A stretch of 64,000 bases of DNA from Microcystis panniformis FACHB-1757 (lineage in GTDB: Bacteria; Cyanobacteriota; Cyanobacteriia; Cyanobacteriales; Microcystaceae). Of this stretch, positions 54,456 through 64,000 are shown one piece after another. The position numbers and the translations under genes were made by a program. The notes beneath the pieces were generated by a model that had not been told where the DNA came from, made no database searches, and was given only the letters and a program-made list of their open reading frames with translations. The stretch is taken from NCBI RefSeq assembly GCF_001264245.1, contig NZ_CP011339.1, positions 1,922,001 through 1,986,000 on the forward strand. The letters are read 5' to 3'. Numbering within the stretch: the first letter of the stretch is position 1; each line of letters starts with the position of its first letter.

Positions 54456-54586
54456 ATTATCCCCCTCTTAGCTGACAAATATTATCCTAAAACAAATTCT
54501 AGAGGTTTGTTGTTAGTCTTCTCATCTGTACTACATTTAAACTGATCAGGAAATTTAGTACAAATGCTCTGACTTCTTCTCCCCAT

Positions 54587-54620
54587 CACCCCATCACCCC
54601 ATCACCCCATCACCCCTCTC
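54587..54620. repeat. CATCACCCC nonamer tandem array
   Basis: Four copies of CATCACCCC in the gap before the peroxiredoxin gene. Simple-sequence repeat; no CRISPR features. Confidence 0.8.
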
Positions 54621-54683
54621 CCTGTTTTTGACCCTAATCCTTTATGATCGATATAGATTAACTTTTGTAAAGGAATCGGAGTT

Positions 54684-55118
54684 ATGGCTTTAACCGTTGG
54701 AACAATCGCACCGAACTTTACCACCACCGACGATACTGGAAAAACCGTTTCCCTGTCGGATTTTCAAGGTAAAGTCGTAGTTTTATACTTCTATCCCAAA
54801 GATGATACCCCCGGCTGCACCAAGCAAGCGCAAAGTTTCCGGGATAACTACCAACAATACCAAGACAAGGAAATAGTAGTCTTCGGGGTGAGCATGGATG
54901 ACCAAGGTTCCCATGCAAAATTTAAAGAAAAATACGGTTTACCCTTCCAATTGCTCGTAGATACCGATGGTGCTATCACCAAAGCTTATGACGTCGATGG
55001 GGGTGGCTATTCTAAGCGCGTCACCTATATCATCGATGGAGAAGGCAAAATTAGCCATGTGGATGACAAAGTGAATACCGCTAGTCACGCATCGGATATT
55101 CTCTGCGTAGTCGGTTAA
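54684..55118 (+). CDS. Peroxiredoxin, PrxQ/BCP-like
   Basis: Peroxiredoxins reduce peroxides through a reactive cysteine. The 144-residue protein has the catalytic YPKDDTPGCTKQAQSFRD. Classical PrxQ has a second Cys five residues on (C-x4-C); here that position is Gln. Another Cys lies near the C-terminus (ASDILCVVG) and might serve as resolving residue. Other features (GVSMDD, YGLPFQLLVDTDG) are standard. Confidence 0.93.
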   Translation: MALTVGTIAPNFTTTDDTGKTVSLSDFQGKVVVLYFYPKDDTPGCTKQAQSFRDNYQQYQDKEIVVFGVSMDDQGSHAKFKEKYGLPFQLLVDTDGAITKAYDVDGGGYSKRVTYIIDGEGKISHVDDKVNTASHASDILCVVG

Positions 55119-55274
55119 TTTTCCCTAAAATCTTTTCTGGGTGTGTTAGGGGAGCCTAATACACCAGGTATCTATTTTTTAGTTCACTGATAATCAGTTT
55201 TTAATAACCGGATTTAGTATGACTAAATAGGGCCTGCTGATGATGAACTGAATATTAAAAATCGGACTAAAATA

Positions 55275-55392
55275 AGTGGGTGGGTGGAATTAAATATAAG
55301 ATGAACGTAGGTTGGGTTGAAGCATGAAACCCAACGCCTGCATGGGTTACGCTACCGCTAACCCATCCTACAAATAATTTGGCCTCCCTACT
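55275..55392 (+). mobile_element. Family-C MITE (118 bp), second copy
   Basis: AGTGGGTGGGTGGAATTAAA ... GGCCTCCCTACT, TA on both sides (55273-55274 and 55393-55394), same length as 32917-33034. Upstream (about 55191-55221) is an inverted copy of the 2699-2728 repeat. Confidence 0.88.
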
Positions 55393-55434
55393 TAATACTA
55401 TTATCAAATATCTTGGTGGGATTAATCGGCAATC

Positions 55435-56439
55435 ATGGTTAAGTTTAGCAAGTACCTAAAGAGGTTTGGGATTGTTGTTGGAGTGGCTTTTTTGTTGTTG
55501 GTTACTCACCGAGCGGCTCCCCGAAAGGCAGTGGAAAATGAGCAGATGAAGGGGGTTTGGTTAACCAATATTGGCACGATATTGTTACATCACACTACGT
55601 CCTTAGACGAGGTGTTAAATCATCTTTCGCGATCGGGTTATGACCGGGTGTATTTTAGTGTTTATGGGTTTAGGGGAACGCTTTATCCGACTTCCCAACG
55701 TCCGACGAATTGGTTGTTTGTGCCGCCGTTGAGCAATCCTTGGAGAGCGGCGGTTAAGGAGTCTTTACGGCAGGGTTTGAAGCCCTATGCTTGGTTTGAG
55801 TATGGTTTGATGTTATCCCCTAATGATCCCATTGCCAAAAAGCATCCGGATTGGCTATTAAAAACGCCCGCAGGGAAGACGGTGGTGGAAACCAATGTCT
55901 GGTTAGATCCGGCGAATCCGCAGGTACAAGCCTATCTTTTGGGCAATATGGAGGATATTTTAAAAGAAAAAGATTTGGCGGGGATTCAGTTAGATGATCA
56001 TTGGGCAGTTCCGCGTGTTTTTGGTAATAAAAGTCAGGCTTTAACGAATTTAACTCGCAAGTTACATGATCATGTCAAGGCGATTAATCCCAAGTTGGTG
56101 GTGAGTCTTTCGCCTAATCCTCACTCTTTTGCGGTGAATAAATATAATCAAAATTGGTTGGCTTGGGTGCGTCAAGGGATTGTGGATGAGGTGGTCTTAC
56201 AGATCTATCGGAAAACTCCCAATCAGGTGGCGGCAAGTCTTTCGGGATCGGGACTGGCGACAGCTTCCAGGTATGTGCCAGTGGGGGTGGGTTTATATGC
56301 GGGTTGGAATCCTGATTTTTCCTTAAAGGGTTTACAAGCTCAGGTGAGGACGGTGGAGCGTCAGGGTTATGGCTATTCGTTATTTTCTTGGGAATTTGTG
56401 GTCATGCGTCATCTTTTTAATCATATTCCCCGGTTTTAA
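55435..56439 (+). CDS. GHL10-type glycoside hydrolase-like protein
   Basis: 334 residues with an N-terminal membrane/signal segment (FGIVVGVAFLLLVTHRA), then GVWLTNIG, the DRVYFSVYG strand, YAWFEYGLM, DPANPQVQ and GIQLDDHWAVP, typical of the GHL10 (YngK-like) family of probable cell-wall glycosidases. Acids in IQLDDH may be catalytic. Substrate unknown. Confidence 0.88.
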   Translation: MVKFSKYLKRFGIVVGVAFLLLVTHRAAPRKAVENEQMKGVWLTNIGTILLHHTTSLDEVLNHLSRSGYDRVYFSVYGFRGTLYPTSQRPTNWLFVPPLSNPWRAAVKESLRQGLKPYAWFEYGLMLSPNDPIAKKHPDWLLKTPAGKTVVETNVWLDPANPQVQAYLLGNMEDILKEKDLAGIQLDDHWAVPRVFGNKSQALTNLTRKLHDHVKAINPKLVVSLSPNPHSFAVNKYNQNWLAWVRQGIVDEVVLQIYRKTPNQVAASLSGSGLATASRYVPVGVGLYAGWNPDFSLKGLQAQVRTVERQGYGYSLFSWEFVVMRHLFNHIPRF

Positions 56440-56471
56440 GTGAAAAGGCTAGTATAATTAAGGCTGTTCTA

Positions 56472-56600
56472 AGTAAGTGGTTCTAATTACATAGAAGATA
56501 GATTTTGCCTTCGATCTCCCCCTGCCTTCTAGGGTTGATTCATAGTAGGGTTGATTCATGAATCAACCCTACCCTGCCCCCCTTGATAAGGAGGGTGCCA
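56472..56600. mobile_element. Family-A MITE variant, degenerate, with nested palindrome
   Basis: TA|AGTAAGTGGTTCTAATTAC matches the right end of 26948-27145 read inversely. Inside are two GGGTTGATTCAT palindromes (56530-56575). The far end is not clear. A related palindrome GTAGATTGATTCATGAATC lies at about 56717-56745. No gene in 56440-56782. Confidence 0.55.
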
Positions 56601-56782
56601 ATTCCCCCTTAATACTGGGGCTGATTCATTCTCCAAATCTAATTCTTTTTTTTGCTACTCTTAATGGCTTATGAGGTAAGCTAGGGAGTAGGGGAGTACA
56701 GGTTTTTGCTCTCATAGTAGATTGATTCATGAATCAATCTACCGTTAGAGGAGCCTCATACACCCAATGTTTATTTTCCAAT

Positions 56783-57973
56783 TCACTGATACACTCGACC
56801 GCGCCAACTTTGGGGACGGGTAAAAGCAGAGATAAAAATGCGGATAACTGCCAGCGGATCCGCTAGGGGAGATAGCCAAAATAATCCTGAAGATAGATTG
56901 ACTTTTTCGCCCCGATAGTAGCTAGGAGAAACAGCCAATAAAAGGGCAAAACGAATCAATAACAGCAGCAGGTTTAAAGTCAAGACAATTTTTAAACTCA
57001 GGAAATTGTAGCCAAAAAACAAAGCTGTGAGCAGTAAAGGGGTGATAATTATCGGTAATCCCTGAGTAAGAGCTAATAAGGCTAAATCGCCCCATAATTG
57101 CCCCTGATAGGAGGCATCTTTGAGGTCAAGAGATCTGCCCCATTCGCGCCAAGTTTCCCTGAGTCCTTCGTACATCCGCACGCGAATCAACTTCGCCCCA
57201 TCGAGAAATCCCACCCGATAGCCTTTCGTTGCCGCTAGACGGGCGAGGGTGACATCATCGCAAAAAGAACCTTTTGCCCCGCTATAACCGTCTAAAGCCG
57301 CTAAAACTGACCGCCGGCAGAGAAAACATTGACCATTGGCCATGACTCGTTGGGGATCTTGCCCGCGCACTCCGGCCGCATCAAAGCGATAGAGCAAAGT
57401 CATCAATAAAGCCGGCTGTAACCACCATTCTCCCGGATAGGAGAGGATAAATTGCGGCGACAGGGAAACTAAGTCATAACCTTCTGCGATCGCAGCTTTG
57501 ACCAAACTAGCGACTAAATTTGCTTGGGGTTGGGTATCGGCATCAATGCCCAAAATCCAGTCACTTTCAGGAGAACTAAACAAAAAACCATTGTGTAACG
57601 CCCAGGGACGACCTACCCAATCAGGAGGCAAAGGATCATCGGTTTTCAAGCGAAAGCGGGGGTCTTTTGCCGCTATCTCCTTGACTTTTTCCCGCGTACC
57701 ATCTTGGGAATTGCTATCGACAATCAGAATTTCTCGCACTTCGTAACTCTGTTGACTCAATCCCCTTAAACAACCGTCAATCCTGGCCACTTCGTTTAAC
57801 GTCGGCACAATCACGCTTACTGTCCCTAACATCTCCGGGGTGGGGGGTTGGGGAGTCAGGGGAGGACGACGACGCGCCCCTTTTAGCAGACGGGAAAGAA
57901 GGATAAAAAAGGCAACAGCCTGAGACAGCAGTAGCCCCAGGCAGAATGCACCGAGAATTATCTCAGTTAACAA
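56783..57973 (-). CDS. cruG: Carotenoid 2-O-glycosyltransferase (family 2)
   Basis: The 396-residue GT2 protein has TVSVIVPTLNEVARIDGCLRGL, ILIVDSNSQDGT, LGIDADTQPQ (DxD) and SFCDDVTLARLAATKGY, with C-terminal membrane segments. CruG attaches sugar to the 2'-hydroxyl of myxol-type carotenoids. The neighbouring cruF one base upstream supports this assignment over a general glycosyltransferase. Confidence 0.85.
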   Translation of the reverse strand: MLTEIILGAFCLGLLLSQAVAFFILLSRLLKGARRRPPLTPQPPTPEMLGTVSVIVPTLNEVARIDGCLRGLSQQSYEVREILIVDSNSQDGTREKVKEIAAKDPRFRLKTDDPLPPDWVGRPWALHNGFLFSSPESDWILGIDADTQPQANLVASLVKAAIAEGYDLVSLSPQFILSYPGEWWLQPALLMTLLYRFDAAGVRGQDPQRVMANGQCFLCRRSVLAALDGYSGAKGSFCDDVTLARLAATKGYRVGFLDGAKLIRVRMYEGLRETWREWGRSLDLKDASYQGQLWGDLALLALTQGLPIIITPLLLTALFFGYNFLSLKIVLTLNLLLLLIRFALLLAVSPSYYRGEKVNLSSGLFWLSPLADPLAVIRIFISAFTRPQSWRGRVYQ

Positions 57974-57974
57974 C

Positions 57975-58888
57975 TTATTTGGCTCCTCTCACCGAAACAA
58001 CGGGGATTTTTAGGGTTGTTACTTCGCTGGTTGCCACTGTTTGCCCGGAAGCAACAGTCTTGGCGCGATTATAGAGGAGTGTTAAAGGCAGAATACCGGT
58101 GAGTAATCCTAAGAAAATCGGCGGATAAATACCGGCACCCATACTCATGACCGTCGCAAAGCCAAAATTACCCAAATACATGACAAAAGGCAGGGTTAAA
58201 TCTTGACTTGGCAGTTTCACCGGTTGCGCTTGCCAGATTAAAGTGGCCACCGTCATAAAAACACAACCCGTGCCAAACCAACCGGCAAAATTTTCATAGG
58301 GCATCCCAAAAAAAGCCCCCGGTTGTTCCCAAATCCAGAAGGGGATGGTAGTTTGACTCATGGCCGGATCTAGGACAAAATCCCATGAAGTTAATAATAC
58401 CGCCCCGATAGCGATCGCTCCTAGATTTTGTAGCCACTGGGGTATAGCAAGAGTGGATAAACCAACACGAGCGATAATATAGGCACTAAAACCGAGATAA
58501 AACCAAGATAGGGGGATAGTAAAGGGTACTAAACCCGCAATTTTGTAACCTAGGCCCGAAAGATAACGATAATGACCGAAAGGAAAGCCGGTACTGGTTC
58601 CTAATAGTTCGCTACAAAGGGATAAACTGATAGCGGGAACCATGAATCCTAACCAGTGCCACACTCCTAGAGTCCGATAGGCATAAACAGCCACCGCTGC
58701 CATTCCTAACACCATATACACCACACCCCCCCGGCCATTGACCAAGCAAAGAAGGTTTTGCCAAAATCCGGTAAATTGGCCACAAATTCGGGATGGGGCA
58801 GAACTAGCAACAATCCCGCTAGTCCAAAAGCCATCGATACAATATGACCGATGAGCAGAGCTTTTTCGATCGCAATTAGTCGTCTCAT
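57975..58888 (-). pseudogene. cruF: Carotenoid 1',2'-hydratase CruF, split by a one-base frameshift
   Basis: The N-terminal 60 residues (MRRLIAIEKALLIGHIVSMAFGLAGL...FAWSMAGG) run into a stop in frame 1. The rest (GGVVYMVLGMAAVAVYAYRTLG... to 57975) follows in another frame. Adding one G to the run of seven (around 58726-58732) restores AWSMAGGGVVYMVLG. CruF is a multi-pass membrane enzyme hydrating gamma-carotene-type ends for myxoxanthophyll. The break is in a homopolymer, so it may be a sequencing error. Confidence 0.85.
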
Positions 58889-59541
58889 TAAATCTCTAGC
58901 GCTGCGAAAGGATAATCATTTTCAAGTTTACAAATCTTTATTAAAGAATTATTACCCAGATCGGTCACTTTCGGCAAAAAAGTTTTACAGGGGTTAGGGA
59001 GTTTCCTGTAGTGGTGGTTTAGGAGTCCCTAGGCAGTCCCGATGAAAAAATTTTCACCCCCACAGATGAAAGAGGTTTCCTTCCCCACACCCTACACCCC
59101 ACACCCCACACCCCACACCCTCTTTCAAGTCAGGAGAATCAAGAACGAATAATAATCAATCAAATTGTCTATTTAGAGATTTTGTGGTACTCTATACTTA
59201 GTTTTTTCATTTTTTCAACCCCCAAAAATTAATTATGCAAGGGGCAATGACTAAAAATGCCTGAAAATAAATATATGTTAAAAATGATGCTTTTAGCCCG
59301 AAAAAAAGGTTCTTCGGTTTGTGTTATGTAATGGACGGGGTTATAAGGGATAAAACCCTTATATAGAAAGACATGGCTGCGATTTTTGCCAATTGTTTTC
59401 GATCTAGAACGAGCTAATCAATTAAGTCTCTTGCCAGATAAGGATTTAGTCGATTTATGCCCCCTGCTCGAACCAGACCAAGTAACGAAGAACCAAAACT
59501 CTCTCCACCAGACTCACTATAATTAACACAGTGGCCTAGCT
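58889..59541. other. Long intergenic region with relic frame
   Basis: Contains a CACCCCACACC array (about 59090-59122), a small hairpin ATAAGGGATAAAACCCTTAT (59342-59361), and a coding-like stretch without start (about 59366-59523) reading FDLERANQLSLLPDKDLVDLCPLL and ending HYN-stop. The relic's family is not recognised. Confidence 0.4.
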
Positions 59542-61050
59542 ATGTCGGCAGAATCCAGACATCGGAGTTTACTTGCCAATCGATACCAACTGGTCGAGTT
59601 GATCGGTAGCGGTGCCATGGGACAAGTATATCGAGCAGAAGATAAACTCTTAGGTGGCGTAACCGTCGCCGTCAAATTCCTCTCGCAAACTCTCCTCAAC
59701 CAAAGAATGCGTGAGCGCTTCGAGCGAGAGGCGACTATTTCGGCACTTTTAGGCGAAAAAAGTATTCATGTTGTTAAGGTTCGTGATTATGGTGTAGATG
59801 ACAAGGAAGTCCCCTTCTACGTCATGGAATTTTTGCCGGGGGAGAGCATGAGTGAAATCATCAAACATCAGCCGCTGCCCCTCCCGCGCTTTCTCAATCT
59901 CACCCGTCAGATTTGTTTCGGCCTGGAATGCGCCCATAAGGGTATTATCTTCCAAGGGGAGATCTGTCCGATTATTCACCGGGACATCAAACCAAGCAAT
60001 ATTATCGTGATTCAGGACTCAGGATTAGGGGAATTGGTGAAAATTCTCGATTTTGGCATCGCTAAACTCATCCAATCGGGAGAATCCCAAACCCAATCGT
60101 TTATGGGAACCTTAGCCTATTGTTCCCCAGAACAGATGGAAGGTAAAGAACTCGATCATCGTTCCGATATCTACAGTTTTGGGATTATGATGTACGAGAT
60201 GATCACGGGAGAAACGCCCATTTTTCCCGATAATCCCTCCTTTGGCAGTTGGTATGAGGTTCACCACTACGCCGAACCCCGTTCCTTTCATTCTAGCTTG
60301 CAATTACCGCCAGAATTAGAACAGTTAATCCTGCGCTGCTTGGCCAAAGCACCCAGCGATCGCCCGTCAAGTGTTACAGATATACTACAACGTCTCGAAC
60401 GACTTGAACCCCTAGTCAAAAATGAAATCGTCAAAAAAACCGACGATTACACCCGCAAAATCAAAACCCCTCGTGATTTAAATCAAACCATTGTTTCTGC
60501 TGCTAATGCGAGGGATATCTGTGTCAAGTCCAGTTGGCCCGAGGATAAACCGCGCCAAAAAATTGTCTTCTCACGCTGTCTCCAGGCTGCTGACGGCGTT
60601 TTTCCCGGTTTATGGGTAATGTTGGATCGAGAAGATATCGCCGTCCGGGTTGCTAGTGTCCGTTATAATCAATTCCTCTTTTTACCCACACCTCACCCGA
60701 TGATTCTCTGGATTACTGTCCTCTATCATCGTCAATGGGGCCCCCGCTGGTTGCCTTGTTATTTGGACTTAAAAACCCCTCAAGGTCAAAAAATGACCAA
60801 AACCCTCGCCGAAGCCGGTCAATACTGGATTTTATTTTTCCCCCTCGAAGGCAGCAACATCTGTGAAAATGTGATCACCGTTAATATTCCCGCCAATCAA
60901 TGCCAAATTTTGCAGCAATGGCTGACCGATGGTCAATCGGGCCAAGGTGGCAGCCCGCAAATTAGCAAGCGGATGCTAAAACAGAAACTCGATCAACTTA
61001 AACCCCAGATTCTAGCCAAATTAGAGTCGGAACTGGCCGGGCAGCCCTAA
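59542..61050 (+). CDS. Serine/threonine protein kinase
   Basis: The 502-residue Hanks-type kinase has a complete domain at 10-290: GSGAMGQVY glycine loop, VAVKF lysine, HRDIKPSN with catalytic Asp148, DFG at about 170, and an APE-like SPEQ. The C-terminal 200 residues have no recognised domain (VKSSWPEDKPRQKIVFSRCLQAADGVFPGLWVMLDRE). No membrane segment is seen, so it is probably cytoplasmic. Targets unknown. Confidence 0.92.
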   Translation: MSAESRHRSLLANRYQLVELIGSGAMGQVYRAEDKLLGGVTVAVKFLSQTLLNQRMRERFEREATISALLGEKSIHVVKVRDYGVDDKEVPFYVMEFLPGESMSEIIKHQPLPLPRFLNLTRQICFGLECAHKGIIFQGEICPIIHRDIKPSNIIVIQDSGLGELVKILDFGIAKLIQSGESQTQSFMGTLAYCSPEQMEGKELDHRSDIYSFGIMMYEMITGETPIFPDNPSFGSWYEVHHYAEPRSFHSSLQLPPELEQLILRCLAKAPSDRPSSVTDILQRLERLEPLVKNEIVKKTDDYTRKIKTPRDLNQTIVSAANARDICVKSSWPEDKPRQKIVFSRCLQAADGVFPGLWVMLDREDIAVRVASVRYNQFLFLPTPHPMILWITVLYHRQWGPRWLPCYLDLKTPQGQKMTKTLAEAGQYWILFFPLEGSNICENVITVNIPANQCQILQQWLTDGQSGQGGSPQISKRMLKQKLDQLKPQILAKLESELAGQP

Positions 61051-61170
61051 AAAATCAGGGGGCAGAACGGAGGTTGACGCTATCGGTTACGATCCAAAAA
61101 TAATCGCTGTTCGGCACTTGACCGAACGTTCAATCAGCTGTAGCCAATAATACATTTGCACTAAATAATA

Positions 61171-61293
61171 AAATCGGCGTTGCAGCCATCAATATCTGAA
61201 TGCTAATTGTGCATCGTATCTACAAGTTAACTTAGTCCCAAGTTTTAAGAATGGCCTAGAGAATAATTCATCCTTAAAATCAGCAACGCCGAA
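61171..61293. repeat. Inverted repeat TCGGCGTTGC / GCAACGCCGA upstream of the IS630 gene
   Basis: Ten-base perfect arms about 100 bases apart in the 349-base gap before the transposase. It may be part of an element boundary, but the outer ends of the IS are not resolved. Confidence 0.4.
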
Positions 61294-61399
61294 TTAATTG
61301 GCACGGATATACTTTGCACGGCTACAACTTGCATTTTTTACTCAAGGACAATAATATAGTTTAAGAGTCATAATTAGAAGCAAAGCACTCATTAAAAAC

Positions 61400-62443
61400 A
61401 TGATTAACCTAGAATTCACGGAAGAAGAAAAGAACTCACTGTATTATGAAAGATTTCATCATCCCCATCCCCGGGTTCAACTGAAGATGGAAGTTCTCTG
61501 GTTAAAAAGCCAAAAGATACCGCACCAAAAAATTTGTCAGTTAGCAGGGATCTCGCCAAATACCTTATTAACCTATCTTCGCGATTATCAAGAAGGCGGA
61601 ATAGAAAAATTAAAAGAAATCAACTTCTATCGCCCTAAAAGTCAATTAGAGTTTCAAAAAGAAACCCTCAAAAAATACTTCGAGAAAAATCCACCAGCCA
61701 CAATAAATGAAGCTGTATATAGGATAGAAGAATTGACGGGAATAAAACGAAGTCCTACCCAAGTGAGAAAATTTTTAAAATCAATGGGAATGAAATGTTT
61801 AAAAGTAGGTTCTCTTCCTTCTAAAGCTGACCCAGATGAACAAGAGGACTACAAAGAAAAAAAGCTAGAACCCAGACTAAATGAGGCAAAAGAAGGAAAA
61901 AGGGCTGTTTTTTTTGTTGATGCCGCTCACTTCGTCATGGGAGCATTTCTCGGTTTTGTTTGGTGTTTTGAGAGACTTTTTGTTAAGTCACCGAGCGGGC
62001 GTAAACGCTTCAATGTTTTAGGAGCATTAAATGCAATAACTCATGAAGTTATTCTGGTAACATATGAAACTTATATTACGGCAACTCAAGTCTGTGAACT
62101 CCGGTCAAAAATAGCTGCTTTAGGACTAATGATTCCCATCACTCTAGTCTTAGATAATGCCCGCTATCAAAAATGTAAAATTGTTGAAGAATTGGCTCTT
62201 TCTTTGTCAATAGAGCTGCTCTATCTGCCGTCTTATTCACCTAATCTAAATTTAATTGAAAGGCTGTGGAAATTGGTCAAAAAGAAATGTTTATATGGTA
62301 AATATTATGAGAACTTTTCTGACTTTTCTTCAGCTATTTATGAATGTCTGAATGATGCCCATCTGAAACATAAAAAAGAACTGGATTCCTTGCTGACTCT
62401 ACGATTTCAGAAGTTTAATAAATCTCAGATTATGAACGTCTAA
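61400..62443 (+). CDS. IS630-family transposase
   Basis: The 347-residue protein has an N-terminal helix-turn-helix (CQLAGISPNTLLTYLRDYQEGG) and a DDE domain: FFVDAAHFVMGAF, LVLDNARYQKCK and NLIERLWKLVKK. All three acids are present and there is no frameshift, so the protein could be active. IS630 enzymes insert at TA. The terminal repeats could not be identified. Confidence 0.9.
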   Translation: MINLEFTEEEKNSLYYERFHHPHPRVQLKMEVLWLKSQKIPHQKICQLAGISPNTLLTYLRDYQEGGIEKLKEINFYRPKSQLEFQKETLKKYFEKNPPATINEAVYRIEELTGIKRSPTQVRKFLKSMGMKCLKVGSLPSKADPDEQEDYKEKKLEPRLNEAKEGKRAVFFVDAAHFVMGAFLGFVWCFERLFVKSPSGRKRFNVLGALNAITHEVILVTYETYITATQVCELRSKIAALGLMIPITLVLDNARYQKCKIVEELALSLSIELLYLPSYSPNLNLIERLWKLVKKKCLYGKYYENFSDFSSAIYECLNDAHLKHKKELDSLLTLRFQKFNKSQIMNV

Positions 62444-62468
62444 AGTATAGAATCAGAAAGCAACAAGG

Positions 62469-62493
62469 TGCGCTACAGCTTGTAACGCACCAA
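62469..62493. terminator. Hairpin between the transposase and GH57 genes
   Basis: GGTGCGCTAC-AGCTT-GTAACGCACC hairpin in the convergent gap; likely bidirectional terminator or dispersed repeat. Confidence 0.55.
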
Positions 62494-62518
62494 AATTTTT
62501 ATTAATCTCTAACAAAGA

Positions 62519-64000
62519 TTACAGAGGTCGATAGACGCGATAATCAATATTGGGGAAAATATTATCGATTTCCTCGACTTTTTCCAACCAACCAGAGTCA
62601 ATCTTCTCCGATTTCACATCTTCATAGATTTTATTTAACCGCAGCAGGTGGGAACGAGTGCGCCGGACAGCGTAGGGAACCATCGTACCGGTTCGCATAA
62701 TAAACGCCCAGTCAGAAGATTGTGCTAATAATAACTCCCGGGCCGCCTGATTTAAAGCCCGTTCCTGTAATTCATCCTCCGCTTCATGATGACTTAATTC
62801 AATCATCCGTTCCGTGCCTTTGTGCAGGTGAGGATAGATCCAAGCGTTGGTTTCATTTAGCCAGTATTCATGGAAACCCTTATAACCCCAACTGGATTGG
62901 GAAGGACGACAGACCTGCTGATGGGGGTTAGACCGGAGATAATCGGCTAAATGGGTCATTTGGTAGATATTTTGGTCATACCAAGACTTGCGGAACAGAA
63001 AATCAATAAACCAGGGTCCCTCATACCACCAGTGACCGAATAGCTCGGCATCGTAGGGAGAAACAACCAGGGGAGGACGGCCCATAATTCCCGCTAAACT
63101 CTCCACTTGCCGCTCGCGATTATACATAAAATTGCCCGCGTGTTCGGCGGCTTTTTCTTTGGCCCAGTAGGGTCATAAAGCCCTTTTTCCGATAAACCAC
63201 CGTCCCGGCTAGTAATTTTGTGGTACTTAATGCCTATATTCTTGCGTTGACCGTTGGGCATGATATAGGGCTTAATATACTCGTATTCCGCTTCCCAGCC
63301 CAAATCTTTATAGAATCCCGATAAACTATATCCCCCGGATAACCGACTTGGGAAGACCAAACCTGTTGAGAAGATTCGTGGTCACGACCGAAAGCAGCCA
63401 CCCCAGTTTCTGTGAAAATGGGCGCGTAACTGCCGTAACGGGGACGCGGACGACCGTAGAGAATACCGTGGCCATCGACGAGGAAATAACGAATGCCCGC
63501 ATCGGCTAACATTCTTTCTACCCCTTCGTAGTAGGCACATTCCGGCAACCAAATGCCCTTGGGACGACGACCGAAATTTTCTTCGTAGTGTTGACAGGCC
63601 ACCTCAATTTGCGCCCACACCGCTTGCGGGTACATTTTCATCAGGGGCATATAACCATGGGTCGCACCACAGGTGATAATTTCTAGGTTATTACTGTCGA
63701 GGAATTGTTTAAATGCCTTGACCAGATCCCGATCGTATTTTTCCCAAGTTTGTCGGATACTTTGGAAGGATTCAGCGTAATATTCGGCTAAGTAGCGAAT
63801 ATGGCCATTATGTTGATTATGGTCGATTTCTTTAGCAATTAATTCTTCTAACTTACCTAAGTGTTCTTCATAGCGCTCTTGCAGTAACGGATCCCGCAGC
63901 ATCGACACCAAAGGCGGAGTCATGCTCATGGTCATTTTAAAATCGATACCGTCCCGCTTGAGACCTTCAAAAACTTGCAGCAGAGGGATGTAGGTTTCTG
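62519..64000 (-). pseudogene. GH57 1,4-alpha-glucan branching enzyme-like protein, two frameshifts, 5' end outside window
   Basis: GH57 branching enzymes act on glycogen. The frame is open at the window edge (YIPLLQVFEGLKRDG before MTMSMTPPL). Visible are THGYMPLM, WLPECAYYEG with the nucleophile Glu, GRDHESSQQVWSSQVGYPG and SPYDAELFGHWWYEG with the acid Asp. Two one-base deletions break it: near 63314 (would restore YRDFYKDLGWE) and near 63170 (would restore DPYWAKEKAAEHAGNFMYNRE). Both are in short homopolymers. The rest of the protein is conserved, so sequence error is likely. Confidence 0.82.

Noticed and set aside
61171..61293. TCGGCGTTGC inverted repeats as the terminal repeats of the IS630 element
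   Set aside because: Both arms lie on the same side of the transposase gene, so they cannot bound it.

Overview
The window looks like chromosomal DNA of a bloom-forming cyanobacterium, most probably Microcystis or a close relative. The evidence is chlorophyll and myxoxanthophyll-type carotenoid genes (chlH, cruF, cruG), XisI and DUF3181 proteins, frequent GCGATCGC (HIP1) octamers, heptanucleotide tandem repeats, and an exceptional load of toxin-antitoxin (TA) modules, small non-autonomous transposons (MITEs) and dispersed palindromes. The genus is inferred from this overall character and not proven.

Housekeeping genes form islands: chlH, moaC and a tRNA-Arg (1-2.5 kb); ureC and ppk2 (16.6-19.3 kb); acnB, deoC, a HAD phosphatase, hisG and chrA (21.7-28.3 kb); ald, DUF3181, a 2TM protein and a Na+/H+ antiporter (44.2-47.9 kb); pta, an amidase, a peroxiredoxin, a GHL10 protein, cruG/cruF, a Ser/Thr kinase and a GH57 enzyme (50-64 kb).

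Between them lie plastic regions. At 4.1-6.7 kb are three TA-type loci, two with nonsense-mutated toxins. At 7-16.6 kb is a FecR-like/TPR protein, XisI, a 17-repeat TPR-CHAT protease-like protein and a small coiled-coil/TM (XhlA-like) protein. The end of the CHAT gene plus the small gene is duplicated 3 kb downstream, with YefM-YoeB and TumE-type TA genes in between. The two copies serve as empty sites for each other's MITE insertions. At 28.6-43.4 kb is a mosaic built by repeated duplication and deletion: TIGR03032 gene, broken VapBC, DUF4347 relics, two tandem pairs of Rpn-type nuclease genes, an intact VapBC, and a giant ELWxxDGT/Calx-beta/RTX protein. An IS200/IS605 element (tnpB with relic tnpA) sits at 48-49.7 kb and an IS630-type transposase at 61.4 kb.

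At least three MITE families share TA|AGT...ACT|TA ends, and one ISL3-like MITE is inserted into a copy of itself. Four of the TA-type toxin genes are broken while their antitoxins stay intact. Separately, acnB, cruF and the GH57 gene carry four single-base deletions, three in C or G runs and one at a short T run. These look more like sequence error than biology.
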